A stretch of 64,000 nt of DNA. It comes from Piscicola geometra. Its lineage: Eukaryota; Annelida; Clitellata; Hirudinida; Piscicolidae. The stretch's first letter is position 1. The number at the start of each line of letters is the position of its first letter. The notes beneath the pieces are model-generated. The model did no database searches. It saw only the letters and a list, made by a program, of their open reading frames with translations, and was not told the origin of the DNA. Both the position numbers and the translations under genes were made by a program. This document shows, in pieces, positions 27,801 through 42,800 of the stretch. The DNA is taken from contig OX030970.1 in the NCBI GenBank assembly GCA_943735955.1, forward strand, positions 3,293,105 through 3,357,104, written 5' to 3'.

Positions 27801-30800
27801 TTTTAGCTCATCCACTTGCAACTCGCTCGATCAACTCGTCCACTCGTCAACAACAACCTGCCCACTGAAAACCGCCATCCACTGACCAGCAAACCCACCA
27901 CCTATCCATCCAACTCGCCAACCAACCCATCCATCCATCAAACCACTCAACCATCCCATTCATCCCTCAACCATCCCATCCATCCCTCATCCATCCCTCA
28001 TCCATCCCATCCATCCATCCCTCAACCATCCCATCCATCCATCCAACCACTCAACAGGTGCATCACGAGTTGGCCAAGTACCACGAGATGGGGAGGTTTG
28101 TGGATGGGAAGGAGGAGGGTGATCTGGTTGCCGCTCTATTCCATGAGAGGTGGGTTGTGGTGGTAGTGGAGCCTTTCTCCAACTCTCATCATCATCATTA
28201 TCATCATCATAAACCTTCCCATGATCATAATCATGCCACCCAATCTGTTCCATCATCCCCCTCCTCCTCCACTACTATACCACCCTACCCCCCACAACCG
28301 CTTTTCAGACCACCTCAACTTCACTTTCACACATTCTTCCCACTCTCATTCACTCCACTCTCATTCACTCCACTCTCATTCACTCCACTCTCATTCACTC
28401 CACTCTCATTCACTCCACTCTCATTCACTCCACCCTCATTCACTCCACTCTCATTCACTCCACTCTCATTCACTCCACTCTCATTCACTCCACTCTCATT
28501 CACTCCACCCTCATTCACTCCACCCTCATTCACTCCACTCTCATTCACTCCACTCTCATTCACTCCACCCTCATTCACTCCACCCTCATTCACTCCACCC
28601 TCATTCACTCCACTCTCATTCACTCCACTCTCATTCACTCCACTCTCATTCACTCCACCCTCATTCACTCCACTCTCATTCACTCCACTCTCATTCACTC
28701 CACTCTCATTCACTCCACCCTCATTCACTCCACCCTCATTCACTCCACTCTCATTCACTCCACTCTCATTCACTCCACTCTCATTCACTCCACTCTCATT
28801 CACTCCACTCTCATTCACTCCACTCTCATTCACTCCACCCTCATTCACTCCACCCTCATTCACTCCACCCTCATTCACTCCACCCTCATTCACTCCACCC
28901 TCATTCACTCCACTCTCATTCACTCCATTCTCATTCACTCCACTCACCCATCACTCACCCATCACTCCACTCACCCATCACTCCACTCACCCATCACTCC
29001 ACCCACCCATCACTCCACTCACCCATCACTCCACTCACCCATCACTCCACTCACCCATCACTCCACTCACCCATCACTCCACTCACCCATCACTCCACTC
29101 ACTCATCACTCCACTCACCCATCACTCCACTCACCCATCACTCCACTCACCCATCACTCCACTCACCCATCACTCCACTCACCCATCACTCCACTCACTC
29201 ATCACTCCACTCACCCATCACTCCACTCACCCATCACTCCACTCACCCATCACTCCACTCACCCATCACTCCACTCACCCATCACTCCACTCACCCATCA
29301 CTCCACTCACTCATCACTCCACTCACCCATCACTCCACTCACCCATCACTCCACTCAACCATCACTCCACTCACTCATCACTCCACTCACCCATCACTCC
29401 ACTCAGGTGTGCAGCGGAGTTGGGAGTGAAGGAGGCGATGGTGACAATGGCCTCAATCTACTTCGACCTGCCCAGGGAACTGCTCGTCAACGTCACTGTC
29501 CAGGTGGGTGATGATGATGATGATGGGGGGGGGGTGATGATGATGAGGGGGTGGTGATGATGATGAGGGGGGTGATGATGATGATGAGGGGGGTGGTGAT
29601 GATGATGATGAAGTGGTGATGATCATGATGGTTTTGTAGTGGGTCTTCCATTCAGTAACATCTTCATTTCATTTTTTCCCACTTATTTCATCTCTCACTC
29701 CCTCATCTCTTTCATTCCCTCATCTCTCATCATTCTTTCATCCCAACTTTCCACCTTCTACCATCCATACTCCCGCTTTCATACCCTTTCCATTCCTGCT
29801 TCCACCACCACCTTCTCGCACCCCTGCATCCATCCAACCTTCTCACATCCCACTCCAACCCTAAACCCCTCCCTCCACTCAAAACTCCACCTCCAACCAC
29901 CCTTCAAACCACTCTTTCTCCCCCCCCCCCCCACTCCAGAAATCTCCAGAGACGACGCTGAAGGGGGAGGAGTACCTGCTGATGGCTGCAGGGGCGGGTG
30001 ACAGGGGCGCCATGATCTACCTGGCCAGGGCCTACGAGACCGGGCAGGGTCTGTCCACGGATTGGTTCGTTTGGTTTTGGGGGGGGGGGGTGGATTGGTT
30101 GGTGGTTTGATTGGTTTTTTGGGGGGTGGATTGGTTGGTGATTTGATTGGTTTTGGGGGGTGGATTGGTTGGTGGTTTGATTGGTTTTGGGGGGTGGATT
30201 GGTTGGTGGTTTGATTGGTTTTGGGGGGGTGGATTGGTTGGTGGTTTGATTGGTCTTTTGGACTGATTGGTTGGTTGGTGGATTTTGGTTCGTTGGTTGA
30301 TTTGGTTGTTGGATTTGTTGTTTGGGGTGCATTGGCTGATTGGAAGGGGTGAAAGTTTGTTTGGTTGATCCATCTTTTCTTCCACACCCTCCCCTCAATT
30401 ACAACCACTTCCCCTCATTCCACACATCACTATTTTCCTTCTCTCACTCAAGCCCCCCCCCCTCAACATCCTTCCTCCCCACCCCCCTCAACTTCCTTCC
30501 TCCCCACTCCCCTCAACATCCTTCCTCCCCACCCCCCTCAACTTCCTTCCTCCCCACCCCCCTCAACTTCCTTTCTCCCCACCCCCTCAACATTCTTCCT
30601 CCCCACCCCCTCAACTCCCTTCCTCCCCACCCCCTCAACATCCTTCCTCCCCACCCCCTCAACTTCCTTCCTAGCCACCCCCACAACTTCCTTCCTCCCC
30701 ACCCCCTCAACTTCCTTTCTCCCCACCCCCTCAACATCCTTCCTCCCCACCCCTTCAACTTTCTTCCTCCCCACCCCCTCAACTTCCTTCCTCCCCATCC

Positions 30801-33800
30801 CCTCAACTCCCTTTCTCCCCACCCCCTCGACATTCTTCCTCCCCACCCCCTCAACATTCTTCCTCCCCACCCCCACAACTTCCTTCCTCCCCACCCCCTC
30901 AACTTCCTTCCTTCCCACCCCCTCAACATCCTTCCTCCCCACCCCCTCAACATTCTTCCTCCCCACCCCCACAACTTCCTTCCTCCCCACCCCCTCAACT
31001 TCCTTACTCCCCACCCCCCTCAACTTCCTTCCTCCCCACCCCCTCAACTCCCTTCCTCCCCACCCCCTCAACTTCCTTCTTCCCCACCCCCACAACTTCC
31101 TTCCTCCCCACCCCTCAACTTCCCTCCTCCCCACCCCCTTAACTTCCTTCTTCCCCACCCCCCAACTTCCTTCCTCCCCACCCCCTCAACTCCCTTCCTC
31201 CCCACCCCCTCAACTTCCTTCCTCCCCACCCTCTCAACTTCATTCCTCCCCACCCTCTCAACTTCCCTCTTCCCCACCCTCTCAACTTCCCTCCTCCCCA
31301 CCCCCTCAACTTCCTTCCTCCCCACCCCCTCAACATTCTTTCTCCCCACCCCCTCAACTTCCTTCCTCCCCACCCCCTCAACTTCCTTCCTCCCCACCCT
31401 CTCAACTTCCTTCCTCCCCACCCCCTCAACTTCCCTCCTCCCCACCCCCTCAACATCCTTCCTCCCCACCCCCTCAACTTCCTTCCTCCCCACCCCCCTC
31501 AACATTCTTCCTCCCCACCCCCTCAACTTCCGTCCTCCCCACCCCCTCAACTTCCTTCCTCCCCACCCCCTCAACATTCTTCCTCCCCACCCCCTCAACA
31601 TCCTTCCTCCCCACCCCCACAACATCCTTCTTCCCCACCCCCTCAACTTCCCTCCTCCCCACCCCCTCAACATCCTTCCTCCCCACCCCCTCAACTTCCT
31701 TCTTCCCCACCCCCTCAACTTCCTTCCTCCCCACCCCCACAACTCCCTTCCTCCCCACCCCCTCAACTTCCTTCTTCCCCACCCTCTCAACTTCCTTCCT
31801 CCCCACCCCCTCAACTTCCCTCCTCCCCACCCCCTCAAATCCCTTCCTCCCCACCCCCTCAACTTCCTTCCTCCCCACCCCCTCAACATTCTTCCTCCCC
31901 ACCCCTACAACTTCCTTCCTCCCCACCCCCTCAACTTCCTTCCTTCCCACCCCCTCAACATCCTTCCTCCCCACCCCCTCAACATTCTTCCTCCCCACCC
32001 CCACAACTTCCTTCCTCCCCACCCCCTCAACTTCCTTACTCCCTACCCCCTCAACTTCCTTCTTTCCCACCCCCTCAACTTCCCTCCTCCCCACCCCCTC
32101 AACTTCCTTCTTCCCCACCCCCACAACTTCCTTCCTCCCCACCCCTCAACTTCCTTCCTCCCCACCCCCTCAACTTCCTTCCTCCCCACTCCCTCAACTT
32201 CCTTCCTCCCCACCCCCTCAACTTCCTTCTTCCCCACCCCCACAACTTCCTTCCTCCCCACCCCCTCAACATCCTTCCTCCCCACCCTCTCAACTTCCTT
32301 CCTCCCCACCCCCTTAACTCCCTTCCTCCCCACCCCTTCAACTTCCTTCTTCCCCACCCCCTCAACTTCCCTCCTCCCCACCCCCTCAACATTCTTCCTC
32401 CCCACCCCCTCAACTTTCTTCCTCCCCACCCTCTCAACTTTCCTCCTCCCCACCCCCTCAACTTCCTTCCTCCCCACTCCCTCAACTTCCCTCCTCCCCA
32501 CCCCCCTCAACTTCCTTCTTCCCCACCCTCTCAACTTCCTTCCTCCCCACCCCCACAAATCCCTTCCTCCCCACCCCCTCAACATCCTTCCTCCCCACCC
32601 CCTCAACTTCCTTCTTCCCCACCCCCTCAACTTCCTTCCTCCCCACCCCCTCAACTTCCCTCCTCCACACCCCCCTCAACATCCTTCCTCCCCACCCCCC
32701 TCAACTTCCTTCCTCCCCACCCCCTCAACTTCCTTCTTCCCCACCCCCACAACTTCCTTCCTCCCCACCCCTCAACTTCCTTCCTCCCCACCCCCTCAAC
32801 TTCCTTCCTCCCCACCCCCTCAACTCTCTTCCTCCCCATCCCCACAACTTCCCTCCTCCCCACCCCCTTAACTTCCTTCTTCCCCACCCCCCAACTTCCT
32901 TCCTCCCCACCCCCTCAACTCCCTTCCTCCCCACCCCCTCAACTTCCTTCCTCCCCACCCTCTCAACTTCATTCCTCCCCACCCTCTCAACTTCCCTCTT
33001 CCCCACCCTCTCAACTTCCCTCCTCCCCACCCCCTCAACTTCCTTCCTCCCCACCCCCTCAACATTCTTTCTCCCCACCCCCTCAACATCCTTCCTCCCC
33101 ACCCCCTCAACTTCCTTCCTCCCCACCCTCTCAACTTCCTTCTTCCCCACCCCCACAACTTCCTTCCTCCCCACCCCTCAACTTCCTTCCTCCCCACCCC
33201 CTCAACTTCCTTCCTCCCCACCCCCTCAACTCTCTTCCTCCCCATCCCCACAACTTCCTTCCTCCCCACCCCCACAACTCCCTTCCTCCCCACCCCCTCA
33301 ACTTCCTTCTTCCCCACCCTCTCAACTTCCTTCCTCCCCACCCCCCTCAACTTCCCTCCTCCCCACCCCCTCAAATCCCTTCCTCCCCACCCCCTCAACT
33401 TCCTTCCTCCCCACCCCCTCAACATTCTTCCTCCCCACCCCTACAACTTCCTTCCTCCCCACCCCCTCAACTTCCTTCCTTCCCACCCCCTCAACATCCT
33501 TCCTCCCCACCCCCTCAACATTCTTCCTCCCCACCCCCACAACTTCCTTCCTCCCCACCCCCTCAACTTCCTTACTCCCTACCCCCTCAACTTCCTTCTT
33601 TCCCACCCCCTCAACTTCCCTCCTCCCCACCCCCTCAACTTCCTTCTTCCCCACCCCCACAACTTCCTTCCTCCCCACCCCTCAACTTCCTTCCTCCCCA
33701 CCCCCCTCAACTTCCTTCCTCCCCACTCCCTCAACTTCCTTCCTCCCCACCCCCTCAACTACTTCCTTCTTCCCCACCCCCACAACTTCCTTCCTCCCCA

Positions 33801-36800
33801 NNNNNNNNNNNNNNNNNNNNNNNNNNNNNNNNNNNNNNNNNNNNNNNNNNNNNNNNNNNNNNNNNNNNNNNNNNNNNNNNNNNNNNNNNNNNNNNNNNNN
33901 NNNNNNNNNNNNNNNNNNNNNNNNNNNNNNNNNNNNNNNNNNNNNNNNNNNNNNNNNNNNNNNNNNNNNNNNNNNNNNNNNNNNNNNNNNNNNNNNNNNN
34001 CCAACCACCCCTCTTCCTCCAACCACCTTCTTCCTCCAACCACCCCTCTTCCTCTCAACCACCCCTCTTCCTCTCAACCACCTCTCTTCCTCCAACCACC
34101 CCTCTCCCTCTCAACCACCCCTCTTCCTCCAACCACCCCTCTTCCTCTCAACCACCCCTCTTCCTCTCAACCACCCCTCTTCCTCCAACCACATTTCTTC
34201 CTCCAACCACTCCTCTTCCTCTCAACCACCCCTCTTCCTCTCAACCACCCCTCTTCCTCTCAACCAACCCTCTTCCTCCAACCACCCCTCTTCCTCTCAA
34301 CCACCTCTCTTCCTCTCAACCACTTCTCTTCCTCCAACCACCCCTCTTCCTCCAACCACCCCTCTTCCTCCAACCACCCCTCTTCCTCTCAACCACCCCT
34401 CTTCCTCTCAACCAACCTTCTTCCCCTCAACCAACCCTCTTCCTCTCAACCACCTCTCTTCCTCTCAACCAACCCTCTTCCTCTCAACCACCTCTCTTCC
34501 TCTCAACCAACCCTCTTCCTCTCAACCACCTCTCTTCCTCTCAACCACTCCTCTTCCTCCAACCACTCCTCTTCCTCTCAACCACCCCTCTCCTCCAACC
34601 ACCCCTCTTCCTCTCAACCACTCCTCTTCCTCCAACCACCCCTCTTCCTCCAACCACCCCTCTTCCTCCAACCACCTCTCTTCCTCCAACCACCCCTCTT
34701 CCTCTCAACCACCCCTCTTCCTCCAACCACCCCTCTTCCTCTCAACCACCCCTCTTCCTCCAACCATCCCTCTTCCTCCAACCATCCCTCTTCCTCTCAA
34801 CCAACCCTCTTCCTCCAACCACCTCTTTTCCTCCAACCACCCCTCTTCCTCCAACCATCCCTCTTCCTCTCAACCACCCCTCTTCTTCCAACCACCCCTC
34901 TTCCTCCAACCACCCCTCTTCCTCTCAACCAACCCTCTTCCTCCAACCACCCCTCTTCTTCTCAACCACCTCTTCCTCTCAACCACTCCTCTTCCTCCAA
35001 CCACCCCTCTTCCTCCAACCACCCCTCTTCCTCCAACCACCCCTCTTCCTCTCAACCACCCCTCTTCCTCTCAACCAACCCTCTTCCTCTCAACCAACCC
35101 TCTTCCTCTCAACCACCTCTCTTCCTCTCAACCAACCTTCTTCCTCTCAACCACCTCTCTTCCTCTCAACCACTCCTCTTCCTCCAACCACTCCTCTTCC
35201 TCTCAACCACCCCTCTTCCTCCAACCACCCCTCTTCCTCCAACCACCCCTCTTCCTCCAACCACCCCTCTTCCTCCAACCACCTCTCTTCCTCAAACCAC
35301 CCCTCTTCCTCTCAACCACCCCTCTTCCTCCAACCACCCCTCTTCCTCTCAACCACCCCTCTTCCTCCAACCATCCCTCTTCCTCCAACCATCCCTCTTC
35401 CTCTCAACCAACCCTCTTCCTCCAACCACCTCTCTTCCTCCAACCACCCCTCTTCCTCCAACCACCCCTCTTCCTCCAACCACCCCTCTTCCTCCAACCA
35501 CCCCTCTTCCTCCAACCACCCCTCTTCCTCCAACCATCCCTCTTCCTCTCAACCAACCCTCTTCCTCTCAACCACTCCTCTTCCTCTCAACCACTCCTCT
35601 TCCTCTCAACCACTCCTCTTCCTCCAACCACCCCTCTTCCTCCAACCACCTCTCTTCCTCCAACCACCCCTCTTCCTCTCAACCACCCCTCTTCCTCCAA
35701 CCATCCCTCTTCTTCCAACCACCCCTCTTCCTCCAACCACCCCTCTTCCTCCAACCACCCCTCTTCCTCCAACCACCCCTCTTCCTCCAACCACCTCTCT
35801 TCCTCCAACCACCCCTCTTCCTCTCAACCACCCCTCTTCCTCCAACCACCCCTCTTCCTCCAACCACCCCTCTTCCTCCAACCACCCCTCTTCCTCTCAA
35901 CCACCCCTCTTCCTCCAACCATCCCTCTTCCTCCAACGACCCCTATTCCTCTCAACCACCCCTCTTCCTCCAACCACCTCTCTTCCTCCAACCACCTCTC
36001 TTCCTCCAACCACCCCTCTTCCTCCAACCACCCCTCTTCCTCCAACCACCCCTCTTCCTCCAACCACCCCTCTTCCTCCAACCACCCCTCTTCCTCCAAC
36101 CACCCCTCTTCCTCCAACCATCCCTCTTCCTCTCAACCAACCCTCTTCCTCTCAACCAACCCTCTTCCTCTCGACCACTCCTCTTCCTCCAACCACCCCT
36201 CTTCCTCCAACCACCTCTCTTCCTCCAACCACCCCTCTTCCTCTCAACCACCCCTCTTCTTCCAACCACCCCTCTTCCTCCAACCACCCCTCTTCCTCCA
36301 ACCACCTCTCTTCCTCCAACCAACCCTCTTCCTCTCAACCACCCCTCTTCCTCTCAGCCATCCCTCTTCTTCCAACCACCCCTCTTCCTCTCAACCATCC
36401 CTCTTCTTTCAACCAACCCTCTTCCTCCAACCACCCCTCTTCCTCCAACCACCCCTCTTTCTCCAACCACCCCTCTTCCTCCAACCACCCCTCTTCCTCC
36501 AACCAACCCTCTTCCTCCAACCACCCCTCTTCCTCTCAACCACCCCTCTTCCTCTCAACCAACCCTCTTCCTCTCAACCAACCCTCTTCCTCTCAACCAC
36601 CTCTCTTCCACTCAACCAACCCTCTTCCTCTCAACCACCTCTCTTCCTCTCAACCACTCCTCTTCCTCCAACCACTCCTCTTCCTCTCAACCACCCCTCT
36701 ACCTCCAACCACCCCTCTTCCTCCAACCACCCCTCTTCCTCCAACCACCCCTCTTCCTCCAACCACCTCTCTTCCTCCAACCACCCCTCTTCCTCTCAAC

Positions 36801-39800
36801 CACCTCTCTTCCTCTCAACCACCTCTCTTCCTCTCAACCACTCCTCTTCCTCCAACCACCCCTCTTCCTCCAACCACCCATCTTCCTCCAACCACCCCTC
36901 TTCCTCTCAACCACCCCTCTTCCTCTCAACCAACCCTCTTCCTCTCAACCAACCCTCTTCCTCTCAACCACCTCTCTTCCTCTCAACCAACCCTCTTCCT
37001 CTCAACCACTCCTCTTCCTCCAACCACTCCTCTTCCTCTCAACCACCCCTCTTCCTCCAACCACTCCTCTTCCTCTCAACCACCCCTCTTCCTCCAACCA
37101 CCCCTCTTCCTTCAACCACCCCTCTTCCTCCAACCACCCCTCTTCCTCCAACCACCTCTCTTCCTCAAACCACCCCTCTTCCTCTCAACCACCCCTCTTC
37201 CTCCAACCATCCCTCTTCCTCCAACCATCCATCTTCCTCCCAACCAACCCTCTTCCTCCAACCACCTCTCTTCCTCCAACCACCCCTCTTCCTCCAACCA
37301 CCCCTCTTCCTCCAACCACCCCTCTTCCTCCAACCACCCCTCTTCCTCCAACCACCCCTCTTCCTCCAACCACCCCTCTTCCTCCAACCATCCCTCTTCC
37401 TCTCAACCAACCCTCTTCCTCTCAACCAACCCTCTTCCTCTCAACCACTCCTCTTCCTCCAACCACCCCTCTTCCTCCAACCACCTCTCTTCCTCCAACC
37501 ACCCCTCTTCCTCTCAACCACCCCTCTTCCTCCAACCATCCCTCTTCTTCCAACCACCCCTCTTCCTCCAACCACCCCTCTTCCTCCAACCACCCCTCTT
37601 CCTCCAACCACCCCCTCTTCCTCCAACCACCTCTCTTCCTCCAACCACCCCTCTTCCTCTCAACCACCCCTCTTCCTCCAACCACCCCTCTTCCTCCAAC
37701 CACCCCTCTTCCTCCAACCACCCCTCTTCCTCTCAACCACCCCTCTTCCTCCAACCATCCCTCTTCCTCCAACGACCCCTATTCCTCTCAACCACCCCTC
37801 TTCCTCCAACCACCTCTCTTCCTCCAACCACCCCCTCTTCCTCCAACCACCCCTCTTCCTCCAACCACCCCTCTTCCTCCAACCACCCCTCTTCCTCCAA
37901 CCATCCCTCTTCCTCTCAACCAACCCTCTTCCTCTCAACCAACCCTCTTCCTCTCAACCACTCCTCTTCCTCCAACCACCCCTCTTCCTCCAACCACCTC
38001 TCTTCCTCCAACCACCCCTCTTCCTCTCAACCACCCCTCTTCTTCCAACCACCCCTCTTCCTCCAACCACCCCTCTTCCTCCAACCACCTTTCTTCCTCC
38101 AACCAACCCTCTTCCTCTCAACCACCCCTCTTCCTCTCAGCCACCCCTCTTCTTCCAACCACCCCTCTTCCTCTCAACCATCCCTCTTCTTTCAACCAAC
38201 CCTCTTCCTCCAACCACCCCTCTTCCTCCAACCACCCCTCTTCCTCCAACCACCCCTCTTCCTCCAACCACCCCTCTTCCTCCAACCAACCCTCTTCCTC
38301 CAACCACCCCTCTTCCTCTCAACCACCCCCTCTTCCTCTCAACCAACCCTCTTCCTCTCAACCAACCCTCTTCCTCTCAACCACCTCTCTTCCTCTCAAC
38401 CACTCCTCTTCCTCTCAACCACCTCTCTTCCTCTCAACCACTCCTCTTTCTCCAACCACTCCTCTTCCTCTCAACCACCCCTCTTCCTCCAACCACCCCT
38501 CTTCCTCCAACCACCCCTCTTCCTCCAACCACCCCTCTTCCTCCAACCACCTCTCTTCCTCCAACCATCCCTCTTCCTCTCAACCACCCCTCTTCCTCCA
38601 ACCACCCCTCTTCCTCTCAACCACCTCTCTTCCTCTCAACCACTCCTCTTCCTCCAACCACCCCTCTTCCTCCAACCACCCCTCTTCCTCCAACCACCCC
38701 TCTTCCTCTCAACCAACCCTCTTCCTCTCAACCAACCCTCTTCCTCTCAACCACCTCTCTTCCTCTCAACCAACCCTCTTCCTCTCAACCACCTCTCTTC
38801 CTCTCAACCACTCCTCTTCCTCCAACCACTCCTCTTCCTCTCAACCACCCCTCTTCCTCCAACCACCCCTCTTCCTCCAACCACCCCTCTTCCTCCAACC
38901 ACCCCTCTTCCTCCAACCACCTCTCTTCCTCCAACCACCCCTCTTCCTCTCAACCACCCCTCTTCCTCCAACCACCCCTCTTCCTCTCAACCACCCCTCT
39001 TCCTCCAACCATCCCTCTTCCTCCAACCATCCCTCTTCCTCTCAACCAACCCTCTTCCTCCAACCACCTCTCTTCCTCCAACCACCCCTCTTCCTCCAAC
39101 CACCCCTCTTCCTCCAACCACCCCTCTTCCTCCAACCACCCCTCTTCCTCCAACCACCCCTCTTCCTCCAACCACCCCTCTTCCTCCAACCACCCCTCTT
39201 CCTCTCAACCACCCCTCTTCCTCCAACCACCCCTCTTCCTCCAACCACCCCTCTTCCTCCAACCACCCCTCTTCCTCCAACCACCCCTCTTCCTCCAACC
39301 ACCCCTCTTCCTCTCAACCACCCCTCTTCCTCCAACCACCCCTCTTTCTCCAACCACCCCTCTTCCTCCAACCACCCCTCTTCCTCCAACCACCCCTCTT
39401 CCTCTCAACCACCCCTCTTCCTCCAACCACCCCTCTTCCTCCAACCACCCCTCTTCCTCCAACCACCCCTCTTCCTCTCAACCACTCCTCTTCCTCTCAA
39501 CCACGCCTCTTCCTCTCTCATTAAAAATCACCCCCCTCAACAACAACCACCACCCCCCCCTCCCACAGAAAGCACTCTCGAAGGCAACGGTAGTCAAGGA
39601 CGCTGGCGACCACATCTCCATAGCAACCTCGCCCATGCACCACGACCACCTGATCAGCTTCCTCGACAACGCCACCAACAATCATCATCAGCACCACCAC
39701 CGTCGTCCTTCATCATCGGGAACGAGTGAAAGTGATGATGATGGTTACGTGGGTGACACTACCCCACCCCCTGCTGCTGAGTATGGTAGTAGTAGTAGTG

Positions 39801-42800
39801 GTGGGGGTGGTCATTACCATAACTTCAACAGTGGTGGTCATGGTGGTCACCACCCCTTCCACCCTCACTCCAATCATCATTTTGAGGGTGGTGCTGGTGG
39901 GGGTGGTGGTGGTGGGGGTGATGGTAGGTCGTCGCAGAGGAGGAGACAGAGGTTCTACAGCGAGTCGGAAGATTCTGTGGCGCTCAATCAAGCTGAGGTG
40001 CTTGTGGTGTGGTTGTGGTGTGGTGTGGTGTGCTTGTGCTTGTGGTGTGGTGTGGTTATGGTGTGGTGTGGTGTGGTGTGGTTGTGGTGTGGTTTGTGTT
40101 GTGGTGTGGTGTGCTTGTGGTGTGGTGTGCTTGTGGTGTGGTGTGGTTGTGGTGTGGTTGTGGTGTGGTGGGGATTGTGATAGTTGTGTGGTGTAGTGTG
40201 GTTTTGTTGTTGTGGTGTGGTGAGTTTGTGTGGTCGTGGTAAGGATGGGTGGTGGTTGTGATGGGATGAGGAAGATGGAGTGCTTGTGCCATTTTTGGTT
40301 GTAGACATGGTAGTTCTGGTTCTGTCACTTGTGGTAGGGATGGTGGTTGTAGTTGGTTATGGCAACCCTTCTTCAAACAAACGTCCAACACACTCTCCAA
40401 CCAAATTACTTCCAACTGACCAACACAACCACCCTCACTTATCTCACCCCCAACCAGCTCATAACCACCTTCAACCAAACCAACCAACCCTCCCCCTCAA
40501 CCAACCAACAAACCACCCCCCCACCCTCAACCAACAAACCACCCCCCCTCAACCAACCAACAAACCACCCCCCCACCCTCAACCAACAAACAACCCCCCC
40601 ACCCTCAACCAACAAACCACCCCCCCACCCTCAACCAACCAACAAACCACCCCTCCACCCTCAACCAACAAACCATCCCCCCACCCTCAACCAACAAACC
40701 ACCCACCTTCCCCTCCTCAACCAACAAACCACCCTCCCCCTCTCAACCTTCAAACCACCCCCCACCCTCAACCAACAAATTACCCCCCCCCCCTCAATCA
40801 TCTTCAAACTACCCCCCCCTCCCACCATCCACCACAGGAAGAGTACAGACTTCAATTCCAACTGGAGCACAAGGACCTGCAAAGGCCTGCGTGCGTGCAG
40901 CATGAACTGCAGCGTAGGAATCTACAGGCGACCAGGAAACTATGCGACTCTGTTCTAGGACAGGTTTGGCGGGGGTGACGTTGGTGGTTTTTCTATTTGG
41001 GTAACGGATGCGGGATTTTGAGGGGTTTTTTTAGCTCATCCACTTGCAACTCGCTCGATCAACTCGTCCACTCGTCAACAACAACCTGCCCACTGAAAAC
41101 CGCCATCCACTGACCAGCAAACCCACCACCTATCCATCCAACTCACCAATCCAACCATCCCATCAATCCCTCAACCATCCATCTCTCAACCATCCCATCC
41201 ATCCATCCCTCAACCATCCCATCCATCCCTCAACCATCCCATCCATCCCTCTACCATCCCATCCATCCCTCAACTATCCCACTCATCCAACCATCCCATC
41301 CATCCAACCACTCAACCATCCCATCCCATCCATCCCTCAACCATCCCATCCATCCCTCAACCATCCCATCATCCCTCAACCATCTCATCCATCCCTCAAC
41401 CATCCCATCCCATCCATCCCTCAACCATCCCATCATCCCTCAACCATCTCATCCATCCCTCAACCATCCCATCCATCCCTCAACCATCCCATCATCCCTC
41501 AACCATCCCATCCATTCCTCAACCATCCCATCCATTCCTCAACCATCCCATCATCCCTCAAACATCCCACCCATCCATCCATCCCTCATCCACTCCATCC
41601 ATCCATCCCTCAACCATCCCATCCATCCCTCAACCATCCCATCATCCCTCAACCATCTCATTCATCCCTCAACCATCCCATCATCCCTCAAACATCCCAT
41701 CCATTCCTCAACCATCCCATCCATTCCTCAACCATCCCATCATCCCTCAAACATCCCACCCATCCATCCATCCCTCATCCACTCCATCCATCCATCCCTC
41801 AACCATCCCATCCATCCCTCAACCATCCCATCATCCCTCAACCATCTCATTCATCCCTCAACCATCCCATCCCATCCATCCCTCAACCATCCCATCATCC
41901 CTCAACCATCTCATCCATCCCTCAACCATCCCATCCATCCCTCAACCATCCCATCATCCCTCAACCATCTCATCCATCCCTCAACCATCCCATCCATTCC
42001 TCAACCATCCCATCCATTCCTCAACCATCCCATCATCCCTCAAACATCCCACCCATCCATCCATCCCTCATCCACTCCATCCATCCATCCCTCAACCATC
42101 CCATCCATCCATCCAACCACTCAACAGGTGCATCACGAGTTGGCCAAGTACCACGAGATGGGGAGGTTTGTGGATGGGAAGGAGGAGGGTGATCTGGTTG
42201 CCGCTCTATTCCATGAGAGGTTGGTTGTGGTGGTAGTGGTGCTTGTCTCCAACTCTCATCATCATCATCATCATCATCATAAACCTTCCCATGATCATAA
42301 TCATGCCACCCAATCTGTTCCATCATCCCCCTCCTCCTCCACTACTATACCACCCTACCCCCCACAACCGCTTTTCAGACCACCCTCATTCACTCCACTC
42401 TCATTCACTCCACCCTCATTCACTCCACTCACCCATCACTCCACTCTCATTCACTCCACTCACCCATCACTCCACTCTCATTCACTCCACTCCCATCACT
42501 CCACTCACCCATCACTCCACCCTCATTCACTCCACTCACCCATCACTCCACTCTCATTCACTCCACTCCCATCACTCCACTCACCCATCACTCCACTCAC
42601 CCATCACTCCACCCTCATTCACTCCACTCACCCATCACTCCACTCACCCATCACTCCACTCACCCATCACTCCACTCTCATTCACTCCACTCACCCATCA
42701 CTCCACTCACCCATCACTCCACTCTCATTCACTCCACTCTCATTCACTCCACTCACCCATCACTCCACTCTCATTCACTCCACTCACCCATCACTCCACT

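Noticed and set aside
28221..29429. SFTPL pentapeptide repeat and antisense [14 protein letters not shown] repeat
   Set aside because: The 15-bp unit encodes a perfect pentapeptide in every frame. It is inside eEF2K intron 11.
30340..33780. Long Pro/His/Asn/Phe frames and antisense Val/Gly/Arg/Lys repeats
   Set aside because: Products of the 24-bp intron 13 array; the unit length is a multiple of three, so any frame is periodic. No start context, homology or splice support. The same applies to 44331-47000.
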